From assembly GCA_900128395.1 (NCBI GenBank), contig LT649967.1, positions 1 to 11,066 on the forward strand: 11,066 nt of DNA, written 5' to 3'. A program made the translations under genes and the position numbers. The stretch's first letter is position 1; each line of letters begins with the position of its first letter. Positions 1-8,134 of the stretch are shown piece by piece. This DNA comes from Stramenopiles sp. TOSAG23-2 (lineage: Eukaryota; Sar). Below the pieces are notes generated by a model that saw nothing but the letters and a program-made list of their open reading frames with translations, was not told where the DNA came from and searched no databases.

Positions 1-1177
1 AGTAAGCATATCACATTTAAGATCTATTATAACGCATGACACATTGTATGTGTTGGAGCCTGATTCATTTGCAGTTCAACGTTTTTTGGATGAATTTTCG
101 TCTGCATTGAAATCAAGTGAACGCAATGGTGAAGGGTTTGAATTATTAGCACTGGAAGGTATATTATCAAATGTAGCAACGAAATACTCACGACGAGTAG
201 CATGTTTTGGGCCTATGATAGCTTCTTTATTAGATGAATTGCGAAATTCAGAATCACCGTTGAATGATAGTAATGCTGGTGCTGCAATTTTAACAAGAAT
301 TTTACCAATACGTAATACATTGAGTCATTATGAACGTTCCTCAGAAGGTTTATTAAGAGTATTAGAAAGATTATTAAATGATGATGAGGATATGTCATTG
401 ATGATGTTGACAGATAGGCAAAAAGAAGGTTTAAAGGGGGAAACAACATTTGATGTTGAAAGACATGAACCAATTGAATTAGTGTTGGAGGCATATTACC
501 ATAAAACGGAAGAATGTGTTCAATCTGCATTTGGATTACGTAAAAATATTGAAGCAACACAAGAGTTAGTAAATATTGCATTGGATGATAGTCGAAATCG
601 TTTAATTCAAACAAATGTACATATGGCAATTATTACAGTTGGCCTTGCTTTTTGCACTATGGTATATGGTGTCTTTGGTATGAATTTAGTTTCTGGTTTA
701 GAGGAACATCCATCAATGTTTCAAACCGTTACCTTTGGTGCTGGTGCTATGGGTGGTCTTGTATATGTAGGTGTATTACGGTTTATGACTGGTCAATCAT
801 TTGAACTTAGATCACCATTGGAACCACGAAGGAAAAATCGTTTAGCTGGTAGGATGCAACGACAAGATGCAATAAAACGTATTCGTACTCTAGTACCAGC
901 AAAAAAAACAGTTAATGATGGTAGTATACGCACGATAGAAACAAGACCATTGGATGATGTAAATGAAGCATTATTAACATACTTAGAAGAAAAAGGTGGT
1001 GCATCAGCTAGATTAAATCGTGATGCTATGGTGGAAATTTTACAGAAAACTACTGGTGTTACACCTACAGAGGAGGATTTGAGAATTGTATTTACTGCTT
1101 TTGATAACAATTATGATGAATTATTAGATTATGATGATGTTGTAAATTTTGTTGCTAGTCAATACGAGTCGAATTAA
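1..1177 (+). CDS. MRS2/CorA-type Mg2+ channel with C-terminal EF-hand-like region, 5' partial
   Basis: The frame is open from base 2 to a TAA at 1175-1177 (391 codons), so the start lies outside the window; there is no ATG at the beginning, and the first residues (SHLRSIITHDTLYVLEPD) already match the MRS2 core. The family forms pentameric Mg2+ channels, typically in the mitochondrial inner membrane. Seen: the FELLALEGIL segment that corresponds to the family's 'FE.RALE' motif, a long helical stretch, then a first membrane segment ending in the signature GMN (677-685, within YGVFGMNL), then a second hydrophobic segment (about 727-792). After this comes a basic stretch and an unusual tail: a helix-loop-helix pair whose last loop (1103-1138) has D, N, D and D at calcium-ligand positions 1, 3, 5 and 9, but D rather than E at 12 and no central Gly. 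The family is secure; calcium binding by the tail is inference. Organelle targeting cannot be judged without the N-terminus. Confidence 0.93.
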   Translation, partial: VSISHLRSIITHDTLYVLEPDSFAVQRFLDEFSSALKSSERNGEGFELLALEGILSNVATKYSRRVACFGPMIASLLDELRNSESPLNDSNAGAAILTRILPIRNTLSHYERSSEGLLRVLERLLNDDEDMSLMMLTDRQKEGLKGETTFDVERHEPIELVLEAYYHKTEECVQSAFGLRKNIEATQELVNIALDDSRNRLIQTNVHMAIITVGLAFCTMVYGVFGMNLVSGLEEHPSMFQTVTFGAGAMGGLVYVGVLRFMTGQSFELRSPLEPRRKNRLAGRMQRQDAIKRIRTLVPAKKTVNDGSIRTIETRPLDDVNEALLTYLEEKGGASARLNRDAMVEILQKTTGVTPTEEDLRIVFTAFDNNYDELLDYDDVVNFVASQYESN

Positions 1178-1184
1178 AAAAAAA

Positions 1185-1210
1185 AGAGAGAGAGAGAGTG
1201 TGTGTGTGTG
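1185..1210. repeat. (AG)n-(TG)n compound microsatellite
   Basis: An AG run (1185-1198) passes directly into a TG run (1199-1210), eight bases after the MRS2 stop codon. It probably lies in the 3' UTR. On the sense strand it is GU-rich. Confidence 0.9.
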
Positions 1211-1574
1211 TCCTCTCGTATTTCAGTAGTAAAATGATACGAATTCGTACATCATGATACACACAAAGTGTAGGACCAACAGGAGTGTGTGTGTGTGTGT
1301 GTGCATATTTTATTTAAAATAAAAAGGGATACAGGCGTGGAATTAAAAAAAATATTTTTGTACGATTCGTATTTTTTTTAATTTTTTATTTTATTTTTTT
1401 TATATTTAATTTACGCATTAATTTATTGTTTTAATTTACTCAATATTTGTTTGTCTACATTTTATTAGAGAAACTTTTACAAAAAACATACTCTCCTTCA
1501 CGCGACCTCTAGTTTCATGAATGACACTCTACTTGTGTCGACTTGTCTATTTTTCTTTTTGTACTTTCAATGAT
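1211..1574. other. AT-rich convergent spacer
   Basis: This spacer lies between the 3' ends of MRS2 (+) and the candidate minus-strand exon. Besides the second GT repeat it holds a perfect 12-bp palindrome TACGAATTCGTA (1238-1249), a related TACGA-T-TCGTA (1361-1371) and a T-rich run (about 1372-1410). A small GACAC/GTGTC stem can be drawn at 1523-1539. No coding signal was seen. Confidence 0.6.
1284..1303. repeat. (GT)10 microsatellite
   Basis: A pure run of ten GT units in the MRS2 downstream region, again GU-rich on the sense strand of that gene. Confidence 0.9.
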
Positions 1575-1829
1575 TTAAATCTCACCATTACCTCTTCCTA
1601 CACGTCTACCATTTGCATCAAAATAATTTGCTTTTCCAATTTTTAAACGTAAAAGTGCAATGATCTCTTGGCGAATTGGACTACGATTAACATCTTCACA
1701 AACAAAAACAAAAGTTTCTTGTACAACAGAATGGAAAATGCCCAATTTGCAGTGAGGATCTAGAACCTTGCTGCATGGATTGGATGCATATATATCAGGA
1801 TGGTTACAACAATAGAAGAGGTGATGGTA
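1575..1829 (-). CDS. Candidate terminal exon of an unidentified protein
   Basis: On the minus strand an open frame runs from just after a TAG (1830-1832) to a TAA (1575-1577), 84 sense codons with no ATG. It is noticeably less AT-rich than its surroundings and reads like real protein, with segments such as KVLDPHCKLGIFHSVVQETF, VFVCEDVNRSPIRQEIIALL and GKANYFDANGRRVGRGN before the stop. Two 3' splice sites are plausible: a TAG just at the upstream limit (exon from 1829), or CAG ending at 1772 (exon from 1771) after a pyrimidine-rich stretch. I could not find a convincing upstream exon before the ADP-ribosylglycohydrolase start at 2190; a small ATG frame beginning MNEIYDVFGADR (near 1980-2022) has no clear donor. 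I do not recognise the family. It could be the last exon of a short gene or a 5'-truncated remnant; the clean frame and codon use favour coding. Confidence 0.55.
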   Translation of the reverse strand, partial: YHHLFYCCNHPDIYASNPCSKVLDPHCKLGIFHSVVQETFVFVCEDVNRSPIRQEIIALLRLKIGKANYFDANGRRVGRGNGEI

Positions 1830-1832
1830 CTA

Positions 1833-2189
1833 GGCTACTAGGCACTGCTTCCAATCATGTGTACAAAGTCACTTGAAGATGTCACAAGGAAGAAAAAAAA
1901 TTTCTGAAATCGTTCATTTCATTCAAAATATATTAAGTATATATATTGGTATACTACGATTCCTATTTAATTTTAATATTTTTTTCTGTCCGCCCCAAAA
2001 ACATCATAGATTTCATTCATTACATCAATAACTTGAAATAGAACAAAACATATATATATAGTAAAGCTAAGGAAAGAGTTTTTTGTGCGTGATATAACCA
2101 GAATAAGAACCAATCAAACAGAATAAGAACGAACGAATTAATGTGTAGATACAATATACACACACACAAAAAAAATTAATAAACAAACT
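1833..2189. other. Upstream region of the ADP-ribosylglycohydrolase gene
   Basis: AT-rich DNA with short (TA)n runs. It has an 11-base direct repeat AGAATAAGAAC (2100-2110 and 2120-2130), 60-90 bases before the ATG at 2190. It must hold the promoter and 5' UTR of the + gene and possibly 5' exons of the minus-strand candidate. No TATA-type or other core promoter element can be singled out in such AT-rich DNA. Confidence 0.5.
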
Positions 2190-3898
2190 ATGTCAACAAC
2201 AATATTTATTAATGTACCTGAACCAGTACCACAAATTTTACATGATTGTAGATATATCGTCAACCCAACAACATTGAATAAACATGATGATAATAATCAC
2301 CATAATAAAACAGTAGTTGTTGTTAATACGAATTTTTTACTACTATCTTCAATCTCGAAAAATTACATTGATAATGGTGATTATATTTATAAATATGATT
2401 CTATGAACAAATCATTGGAAGATGTTATACTTGATATTAATCATATGAATAATTACAATAATTTATATAAAATTAAACAAAACAATGTTCCTTCCGTTGA
2501 TCAATTTCAAGGATGCATGGTTGGAATTGCAGTTGGTGATACGATTGGATTACCAGTGGAAGGTTTGCCTCGTGAAGGAACATATAAATATATGGAAGAT
2601 ATACAAAAAGATTTAACAAAATATACACCACCATGGCATCGAGTCAATGATTTCATCAATGCCAAACGTAAAGCAAAAGGAAGAGAACCAATTACCATGG
2701 ACCCAGAACGTAGTTACAAGTTAGGACAAGTATCTGATGATACACAATGTTCACTTTCACTTGCTGAATCAATGATTTATTCAAATGGTTTTTCTGTACA
2801 ATCGTTTTCCGATACAATGACTGCATTGCATATCAGTCCTGGTATTGTTGGTCAAGGTCCAACATCAAGAGCATGTTTAGATAAATTAGCCGAAAAAGAA
2901 TTTTCATGGCTAGACGCATGTTTCAACGTTGGTGAAAAGAAAAATGTAATGGGTATGTATATATATCCATCTACTTGTACTGAATATATACTCTGTAATA
3001 TAATAAATTCTTCATATAATATGCCCTAACCAACATAAATTACTTTTAATCATTGCTCTTTCAATTATATATACGAAAAGCACGAGGTACAAATGGTAGT
3101 ATTATGCGTGTTGGTCCATTAGGTTTATGGGGATGGATGGATCCAAAAGCAAGTGTTAATTTGGAAAATGCTATATTAAGTAGTCATGTGACTCATCCAC
3201 ACCCACATTCAAAAATTGGTGCTGCAATGTTAACAATCGCAGTTGCAAGTGCTGTTAATGGAAAAGCAAATCATATTACTGATATAAGTGAATTTATATG
3301 TAGTAATATTGAACATTTATATCCAAACATTGGCCAAACATTACGTGCAATGAAAAATGCATCTGGTTGGGAAGAAGCATTGAATATTTTACATGATCGT
3401 TATCCATGTCCAGATAATCATAAAAATATGCGTAGACCAGATGGTAAAGAAATTTCAATGTATCCATGTAAGTTTCATGATGATATATATATCACATAGA
3501 TATACTCTTTAACTTGTTTATATTAATTAATAGTAATGCAACAGGATTACTAACATTATTTATTTTACATATATATTATTTATATCGTCGAATATCTCTT
3601 AGATCATACGGCTGGTTGGGCCATTTATTCATTCTTATCGAATCCAAATAATTTTTGGGAATCGATGTTTACATGTTTAAAACCTGGTGGCGATACAGAT
3701 ACGGTTGCAGCATGTTGTGGTTCTATTGCTGGTGCATATAATGGATTGCAAAAGATAATTGATGAACGTCATGATTCCATGCATGTATTGAAACATATAC
3801 ATGATGAAACACAAGAAGGAAAAATTGGTTTGGAAGAATTGAAAGAAGTTGGTAATAAATTGTATGTAGTATGTGTTGGTGCTAGTAGTAAATTATAA
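2190..3898 (+). CDS. ADP-ribosylglycohydrolase family protein (three exons)
   Basis: The predicted mRNA joins 2190-2952, 3081-3467 and 3603-3898, giving 481 residues. The frame is kept across both introns (each phase 1), and the protein matches the family only when they are removed. The family (DraG/ARH) hydrolyses ADP-ribose from proteins or related ADP-ribosyl compounds using two metal ions. Seen: the N-terminal family motif GCMVGIAVGDTIGLPVEG (108-125), the metal-binding SDDTQ (182-186), GQGPTSRACL (221-230), NGSIMRVGPLGL after the first junction, and the C-terminal metal site GGDTDTVA (412-419). All key acidic residues are present, so it should be active. The first ~105 residues are an Asn/His-rich extension of no recognised function, and about 45 residues follow the last motif. 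The start is the first ATG after an in-frame TAA at 2139-2141. Substrate and location cannot be deduced. Confidence 0.92.
2953..3080 (+). other. Intron 1 of the ADP-ribosylglycohydrolase gene
   Basis: 128 nt, GTATGT donor and AAAAG acceptor, phase 1. Unspliced, the frame runs on into TA-rich codons that lack family similarity and stops at 3027-3029. Removing it joins the NVM end of exon 1 to ARGTNGSIMR, which is a family motif. Confidence 0.88.
3468..3602 (+). other. Intron 2 of the ADP-ribosylglycohydrolase gene
   Basis: 135 nt, GTAAGT donor and CTCTTAG acceptor, phase 1. Splicing joins ISMYP to YHTAGWAIYSFLS, restoring the segment that normally leads into the GGDTDT site. The interior is AT-rich and carries stops. 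Confidence 0.88.
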
Positions 3899-4180
3899 AT
3901 TTATTAAAAATTTAATTAGTCACATGAAGAAAGTTGTGAGAGAGAATCAGAGTATTTGAGCATTTGAGCATCGTATTTTTTATCACGCGGGGAAGTATAT
4001 GATTTATAAAAAAAATTATTTTTTTTTTACGAATCGTTAAAATAACACTTTATAAAAATGATAATATTCCTACTCTTCAAAAGAATACGTACAATAACTG
4101 AAATAATCTCTACGAATCTCACACTAATGTATGTTGATATTCCCATAATAGAGAAAACCAATGAAGGTAAATAGATGGTA
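3899..4180. other. 3' region of the ADP-ribosylglycohydrolase gene
   Basis: AT-rich DNA with a short direct repeat of GAGCATTT (GAGCATTTGAGCATCG near 3958-3973), an A/T homopolymer stretch (about 4009-4028) and an imperfect TACGAATCGTT palindrome (4029-4039). A weak minus-strand frame of 83 codons spans 4027-4278, but it begins with GTG and shows no recognisable motifs. Confidence 0.5.
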
Positions 4181-4363
4181 TCAACTACTCGTAGCAGTTG
4201 ATGAAAAACGAACATCATAGGAAGGCGGAGAATAAATTGTACCGGGGTACAAGTCATTGTACGACTCACCAAATGCACATTTTAAAGCAAAACGATTATT
4301 ATAAGCGCAAGTTTTAATAATCGCAGTTTGTACTCGTATATCTTTATATATTAAATATAAATA
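4181..4363 (-). CDS. Possible small exon of an unidentified minus-strand gene
   Basis: A minus-strand frame ends with TGA at 4181-4183 and is preceded by a strong-looking 3' splice site: a pyrimidine tract TTTCTTTTTGTCAG ending at 4364. The exon would start at 4363 and encode 60 residues, with stretches such as VQTAIIKTCAYNNRFALKCA and YPGTIYSPPSYDVRFSS. The part from about 4190 to 4330 is clearly richer in G+C than the spacers around it. A GTGAGT within it, after CAFG, could be a donor, so the exon might be internal and shorter. No start codon lies in frame, and no upstream exon was found between it and the CFAP221 stop. It may be a separate short gene, an alternative 3' exon, or a remnant. 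I do not recognise it, and confidence is low. Confidence 0.35.
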   Translation of the reverse strand, partial: YLYLIYKDIRVQTAIIKTCAYNNRFALKCAFGESYNDLYPGTIYSPPSYDVRFSSTATSS

Positions 4364-4529
4364 CTGACAAAAAGAAATATCTCTCTTCCCAAAACACACA
4401 CACTAAACCATTTACTATACGTATGATATAATACTACGAATATATACGACATAAATTAGTACGAATCGTATCATATCATATGTATAGAAAATATGATACA
4501 CATATAACACACACATGTGTTATAATACA
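4364..4529. other. 3' flank of the CFAP221 gene
   Basis: AT-rich. It contains a perfect TACGA-A-TCGTA inverted repeat (4460-4470), an ATACGTAT palindrome (4417-4424) and an ACACATGTGT palindrome (4511-4520). Read on the minus strand, a GU-rich run (about 4505-4516) begins within 15 bases of the CFAP221 stop. This is probably its 3' UTR and processing region. Confidence 0.5.
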
Positions 4530-7500
4530 TTACACAGACATCTCAATATGATCAAATTTAAATCTTGGATATGCAATGGCATCATTTATACTATTTAAAG
4601 CAATACTGAAATTTTGTGTACGTTTAGCACGATCTTTTCGACGTTCTTCATGTAGACTCTCCCAATTATTTTCTCTAACCAATGATTGGCCAAGAGGTAG
4701 CAAATCTGGAACAGGTGCTGGTGGTATATCTTTATCTTTTTTTACATTTTCTTCTCCTTCTTCTCCTTCTTCTTCTTCTTCTTCTGTCTTTTCAACTTCT
4801 TCACCCTCTTCTTCATTAGTTTTTTCATCTTCTTCAAATAAAGTTCTACATAAATCGATGGTTGGATACATTGGTTCATCTTCCTCCACAGGTTCATCAT
4901 CACTATCTGTTGCACTCATCATATCCTCATCATTTTTTTCCTTTAATAAATCTTCTCGTCTATCCCACAATCGCTGGGAATCATCATAATATGACATTGC
5001 TGAAAATCGCTGTTGACGAGTTGGACGGTAACAAGTTGAAACCATATTAACACCTTCAATACTCCCAATGCTGCTGCATCCAGGTTGACTAATAATTGCA
5101 CGACGTTGTATTTTAGGTGGATTAAATGGAATGTATGTAGGTTTTAATATAAATTCAGGATCGGTTTCCCGTGGTTCATCTGTTTTCAAGAATATTCTGA
5201 CTGATGCATCTGGTTTCAGTAATGTTGTTAATTCAATCGGTTGAGGCTCTAACCACTGCTCGTATCCTTTCGGCAAAGGCAATACTAAATCTTTCTTCTT
5301 TCCATCTGCTTCTTCCCCTGTTTCATCTGAATTTTCAATAACAGGTGGGGCTTCTTTCTCATCTTTTTTATCTTTTCCAGCTTTTGGTGCTGGAGGGACT
5401 TTTGCTGATATGCGTACAGGTTCTTCCTCCTCCGCGCCTGTTCGCAATTTCCTGTTCATTTCAGTTGGAACATAAATAGAAATTGGTAAATTTGGTATTG
5501 GCTTATAATTCAATAAACCAGCTTGAAATGGTTGCTTCAATGCAAATGCTTCTAAATGATCAAAGTCGCGTATTACATCAGCTTCAACTGGAGAAAATAT
5601 ACCACCACCGCCGCCACTACTACTACTTTTACCATCATCACTATCATCATTGTCACCCATAGAACTTTGTGGATATCTATTAAATGGTACAAAATCAATT
5701 AATTGTGCTAAATCTGGTGTATTATCTTCCTCTTCCTCCTCACCGTTACTTTTACTTGAACCACCTGCACTTGCTGCTAAACGATTGTCACGCTCGACGA
5801 ATTCTTTCACCGCTTGTCTTGTGGTTGCACTTACGGAACGTAATTTTTGTCTTAGCATGCGGTATCTTTTTCTAACCCTACGCCTTATAATAATTGTATT
5901 TGCAGCATTTTGGAATCTTTGCAATACTTCTTTTCTCATCAACCAGACATTATTTGAATAAATATCGAATTCTGGTTTCCTATCTGGTTTTCCTAATAAA
6001 TATGATAAACATTCCGCACGTCCAAGCTCTTTGCCATCACGCAATGGTCCAAATGCTTGGGTACTGTAACGTGTTCTTTCAGAGGCACGTTTCATTCGTG
6101 ATTTTGCTGCATCCGTTTTACTACGAGCTAAGTTAATTCTATTAATATCTTTATCGTTAAGTAAATTATTCCCTTTGCGTACACGTTGTGTTTGAAATTC
6201 TAACTCTTCCTCATTTTTTTTCAAATCTCGTAATTCCTGTAAAAAGACTAATTCCTTCAATTGCCTACCTTTCTTCTTCGACGTATCTGCTGATAAAACA
6301 ACTTCATTGATTATTGCATCTGAATTTGCTACCATTGCACCTGCACTTAACGTTTTCATTGCCTCTTGCTCCAACCGTCTCTTCTCTCTCATAGCTCTTT
6401 GCTTTGCAACTGCTATTTTTAAATCTTTTGGTTTTAATTTACCAATCTCCTGTGTTAATACAAAATTCACGGCAGACATATTGGATAAATCACGTGGAAT
6501 ACGAATGCCATCGACTACTGTTTCATCTGGAATTTCATCTTTATTTTGCTTTTTAGCCATTTCTTCCAATTCCTCGGAAGTCATATTTAAACTATCTTGC
6601 CTTAACGTTTCCATTTTACGCCTATGACGCCTTTTTGTTTTAATACCTATATATGCACCACCAACATCAATTGCAGCACCGGAGCCTAAACCATGCCATG
6701 ACAAATCACTTGTTTGATCATATGTTTCTAATGGTATATCCTTGACTTTTTTCCTAGCTAATGAAAACGATTGTGTAGTTGCATTTAACGCATCTACATC
6801 TTCATCCCTACCATCACCCATTGTAGAATCCAATGTACTTGAACCACCTAAAGTAGTATTTGTATTGTCTTTTGGAGAAGTTGCAGGTCCATTATTTAAT
6901 TTTTTCAAAACACGGTTACGTGTAATACCTGGTGCTGCATTACCAACAATTCTGCATGTCATGCTTTTGAAATTAAATTGAGATACGTTGACCTCTAATG
7001 TCATTTCGGCTGTTCCTAACTTCACTGGACAATATGTTATGGCAACTTCTGCAAATCCATTTGCTGGGATAACACCTTTCAAAGGTGTCACTTCAAAATC
7101 ACTATTTGGTTTTACAACAGTTAACTCATACTCAAATTGTATTGGTACTTTACAAGATAATTTAATTATTTTCGTGCATTTATCTAACAATGCAGCTTTG
7201 CCAAAATCGATAAATTCTGGGAAAAACACATCATTCGCTATTGGGTATGCATGTATTGGTATTAATAAATTTTCATCTTGACAATGCACACGTATACAAT
7301 CATAATAATATCTCCACTCGTCCGGTCGAAACGTTATACGAATATTTTCTGCCATTCCAGGTGCTACTATACCTTTTTTATTACATGTTATGGAAAAATA
7401 TGGCGTTGTTGTATTGATGACGTGCAAGCGTTGTGCAAAATGAGATGTATTGACTATTTTTAAAACTTGCGTAAATTGATCATCCAATGTAAATCCGCCA

Positions 7501-7649
7501 AAGTGTACAATAGCTGGTGTTGGTTTTAAAGTTTCATTACCACCTAATTTTGCATATACTTGTTCATCAACAATACGAAATGGTTGTTTCGTCGTTGGTG
7601 ATGCAACAAATGCATGTCCTTTCAATGCCCTTGCAGCTGGATGTGCCAT
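4530..7649 (-). CDS. CFAP221: Cilia- and flagella-associated protein 221 (PCDP1/FAP221) homologue
   Basis: A single uninterrupted frame of 1039 codons from ATG (7649-7647) to TAA (4532-4530). In known relatives this protein belongs to the C1d projection of the axonemal central pair, with FAP46, FAP54, FAP74 and calmodulin, and helps control calcium-dependent beating. Seen: two N-terminal immunoglobulin-like ASH/MSP-type domains, about residues 45-135 (starting PAIVHFGGFTLDDQFTQVL) and 140-240 (DVFFPEFIDFGKAAL); a charged helical middle region; a very basic helix around 589-606 (RRRVRKRYRMLRQKLRS) that resembles a calmodulin-binding or IQ-like site; Ser/Gly/Asp-rich linkers near 675-700; and an almost uninterrupted Glu-rich tract around 945-970. 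The C-terminus ends IAYPRFKFDHIEMSV. It is longer than the human protein (about 840 residues), mainly through low-complexity inserts. The start is supported by coherent sequence from residue 1, but other starts cannot be excluded. The assignment rests on the ASH pair and overall architecture. Confidence 0.85.
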   Translation of the reverse strand: MAHPAARALKGHAFVASPTTKQPFRIVDEQVYAKLGGNETLKPTPAIVHFGGFTLDDQFTQVLKIVNTSHFAQRLHVINTTTPYFSITCNKKGIVAPGMAENIRITFRPDEWRYYYDCIRVHCQDENLLIPIHAYPIANDVFFPEFIDFGKAALLDKCTKIIKLSCKVPIQFEYELTVVKPNSDFEVTPLKGVIPANGFAEVAITYCPVKLGTAEMTLEVNVSQFNFKSMTCRIVGNAAPGITRNRVLKKLNNGPATSPKDNTNTTLGGSSTLDSTMGDGRDEDVDALNATTQSFSLARKKVKDIPLETYDQTSDLSWHGLGSGAAIDVGGAYIGIKTKRRHRRKMETLRQDSLNMTSEELEEMAKKQNKDEIPDETVVDGIRIPRDLSNMSAVNFVLTQEIGKLKPKDLKIAVAKQRAMREKRRLEQEAMKTLSAGAMVANSDAIINEVVLSADTSKKKGRQLKELVFLQELRDLKKNEEELEFQTQRVRKGNNLLNDKDINRINLARSKTDAAKSRMKRASERTRYSTQAFGPLRDGKELGRAECLSYLLGKPDRKPEFDIYSNNVWLMRKEVLQRFQNAANTIIIRRRVRKRYRMLRQKLRSVSATTRQAVKEFVERDNRLAASAGGSSKSNGEEEEEDNTPDLAQLIDFVPFNRYPQSSMGDNDDSDDGKSSSSGGGGGIFSPVEADVIRDFDHLEAFALKQPFQAGLLNYKPIPNLPISIYVPTEMNRKLRTGAEEEEPVRISAKVPPAPKAGKDKKDEKEAPPVIENSDETGEEADGKKKDLVLPLPKGYEQWLEPQPIELTTLLKPDASVRIFLKTDEPRETDPEFILKPTYIPFNPPKIQRRAIISQPGCSSIGSIEGVNMVSTCYRPTRQQRFSAMSYYDDSQRLWDRREDLLKEKNDEDMMSATDSDDEPVEEDEPMYPTIDLCRTLFEEDEKTNEEEGEEVEKTEEEEEEGEEGEENVKKDKDIPPAPVPDLLPLGQSLVRENNWESLHEERRKDRAKRTQNFSIALNSINDAIAYPRFKFDHIEMSV

Positions 7650-7883
7650 ATTATGTTTTACTAATTTCAGTACCTCTTCTATTTAATTAAAAAAAAATAT
7701 ATATATATATATATTATTATATGTATTACATAGGAATGCTATTGATAATATTTCACAAGAGTTTGATTCTACTCTATCTTATACAGATTAAATATATATA
7801 TATATGTTTTAAAGTCTATTACCGTTATTCCAGGTATTCTTCTTCCTGTTGTTAAAATAACGAACGCAGTCCAGCAGTGCTAC
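7650..7883. other. Upstream region of CFAP221
   Basis: Directly upstream of the minus-strand ATG. It contains an A run followed by (AT)9 (7691-7714) and a second (TA)n run (about 7792-7805). No coding signal. It probably holds the CFAP221 promoter and 5' UTR, but no specific motif can be supported. Confidence 0.5.
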
Positions 7884-7960
7884 CTCTAAACCGTGTATGT
7901 AAAAAATGTACACTTGTGCAAAAAATGTACACTTAACACTATTCACTATGGGGGAAATAT
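7884..7960 (+). repeat. Left arm of the inverted-repeat element
   Basis: Contains the terminal CTCTAAACCGTGT, two 19-base-spaced copies of AAAAAATGTACACTT, and the inner block AACACTATTCACTA followed by a G run and GAAATAT. Confidence 0.8.
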
Positions 7961-8052
7961 TCATCATTTTTTCTATATTTTCGGATATTTGCTATTTTTT
8001 ACACACACATATATGAAAAATAAAATTGGCATTTTAGAAAACGATATATAAC

Positions 8053-8134
8053 ATATTTCCCGTAGTGAATAGTGTTATTTGTTAAGTGTACATTTTTGAC
8101 ACGGTTTATAGCACACTTTTGACACGGTTTAGAG
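8053..8134 (-). repeat. Right arm of the inverted-repeat element
   Basis: Reverse complement of the left arm with small indels. Near the end it has two copies (offset 23) of TTTTGACACGGTTTA, so the true outer boundary could be either copy. Confidence 0.8.

Larger units (their letters stand above)
7884..8134. mobile_element. MITE-like inverted-repeat element (251 bp)
   Basis: Two imperfect inverted arms, 7884-7960 and 8053-8134, flank a 92-base centre. The ends match exactly over 13 bases (CTCTAAACCGTGT, 7884-7896, against ACACGGTTTAGAG, 8122-8134). A 17-base exact match follows (7921-7937 against 8081-8097), and a 14-base one (AACACTATTCACTA, 7935-7948, against 8063-8076). Each arm has internal direct repeats: AAAAAATGTACACTT at 7901-7915 and 7920-7934, and TTTTGACACGGTTTA at 8094-8108 and 8117-8131. 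There is no coding capacity. Size, inverted ends and location in a spacer fit a non-autonomous DNA transposon (MITE). A TA dinucleotide at each end (7887-7888, 8130-8131) would fit a TA target duplication, but this is not decisive because it lies inside the matched arms. A structured RNA or regulatory hairpin is the alternative. Confidence 0.7.

Noticed and set aside
1-10. GTAAG at 2-6 as a splice donor
   Set aside because: The in-frame peptide from base 2 (SHLRSIITHDTL) fits the MRS2 family, so this is coding sequence.
213-1110. Minus-strand frames of 138 and 105 codons inside MRS2
   Set aside because: They are shadows of the MRS2 reading frame, which has clear family motifs.
1680-1730. FVFVCEDVNRSP resembles the low-molecular-weight tyrosine phosphatase loop
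   Set aside because: That loop needs Cys-x5-Arg; here only four residues separate Cys and Arg, and the segment is near the C-terminus rather than the N-terminus.
4027-4278. 83-codon minus-strand frame overlapping the 4181-4363 candidate
   Set aside because: It starts at GTG, has no motif, and overlaps the better candidate in another frame.
4576-7463. Several + strand frames of 60-137 codons inside CFAP221
   Set aside because: They are antisense shadows of the long gene; their Ser/Leu-rich composition mirrors its Glu- and Lys-rich codons.
7901-8131. Short spaced repeats as a CRISPR-like array
   Set aside because: There are only two copies on each side in inverted orientation with no variable spacers, in a eukaryotic genome; they are arm subrepeats of the inverted-repeat element.
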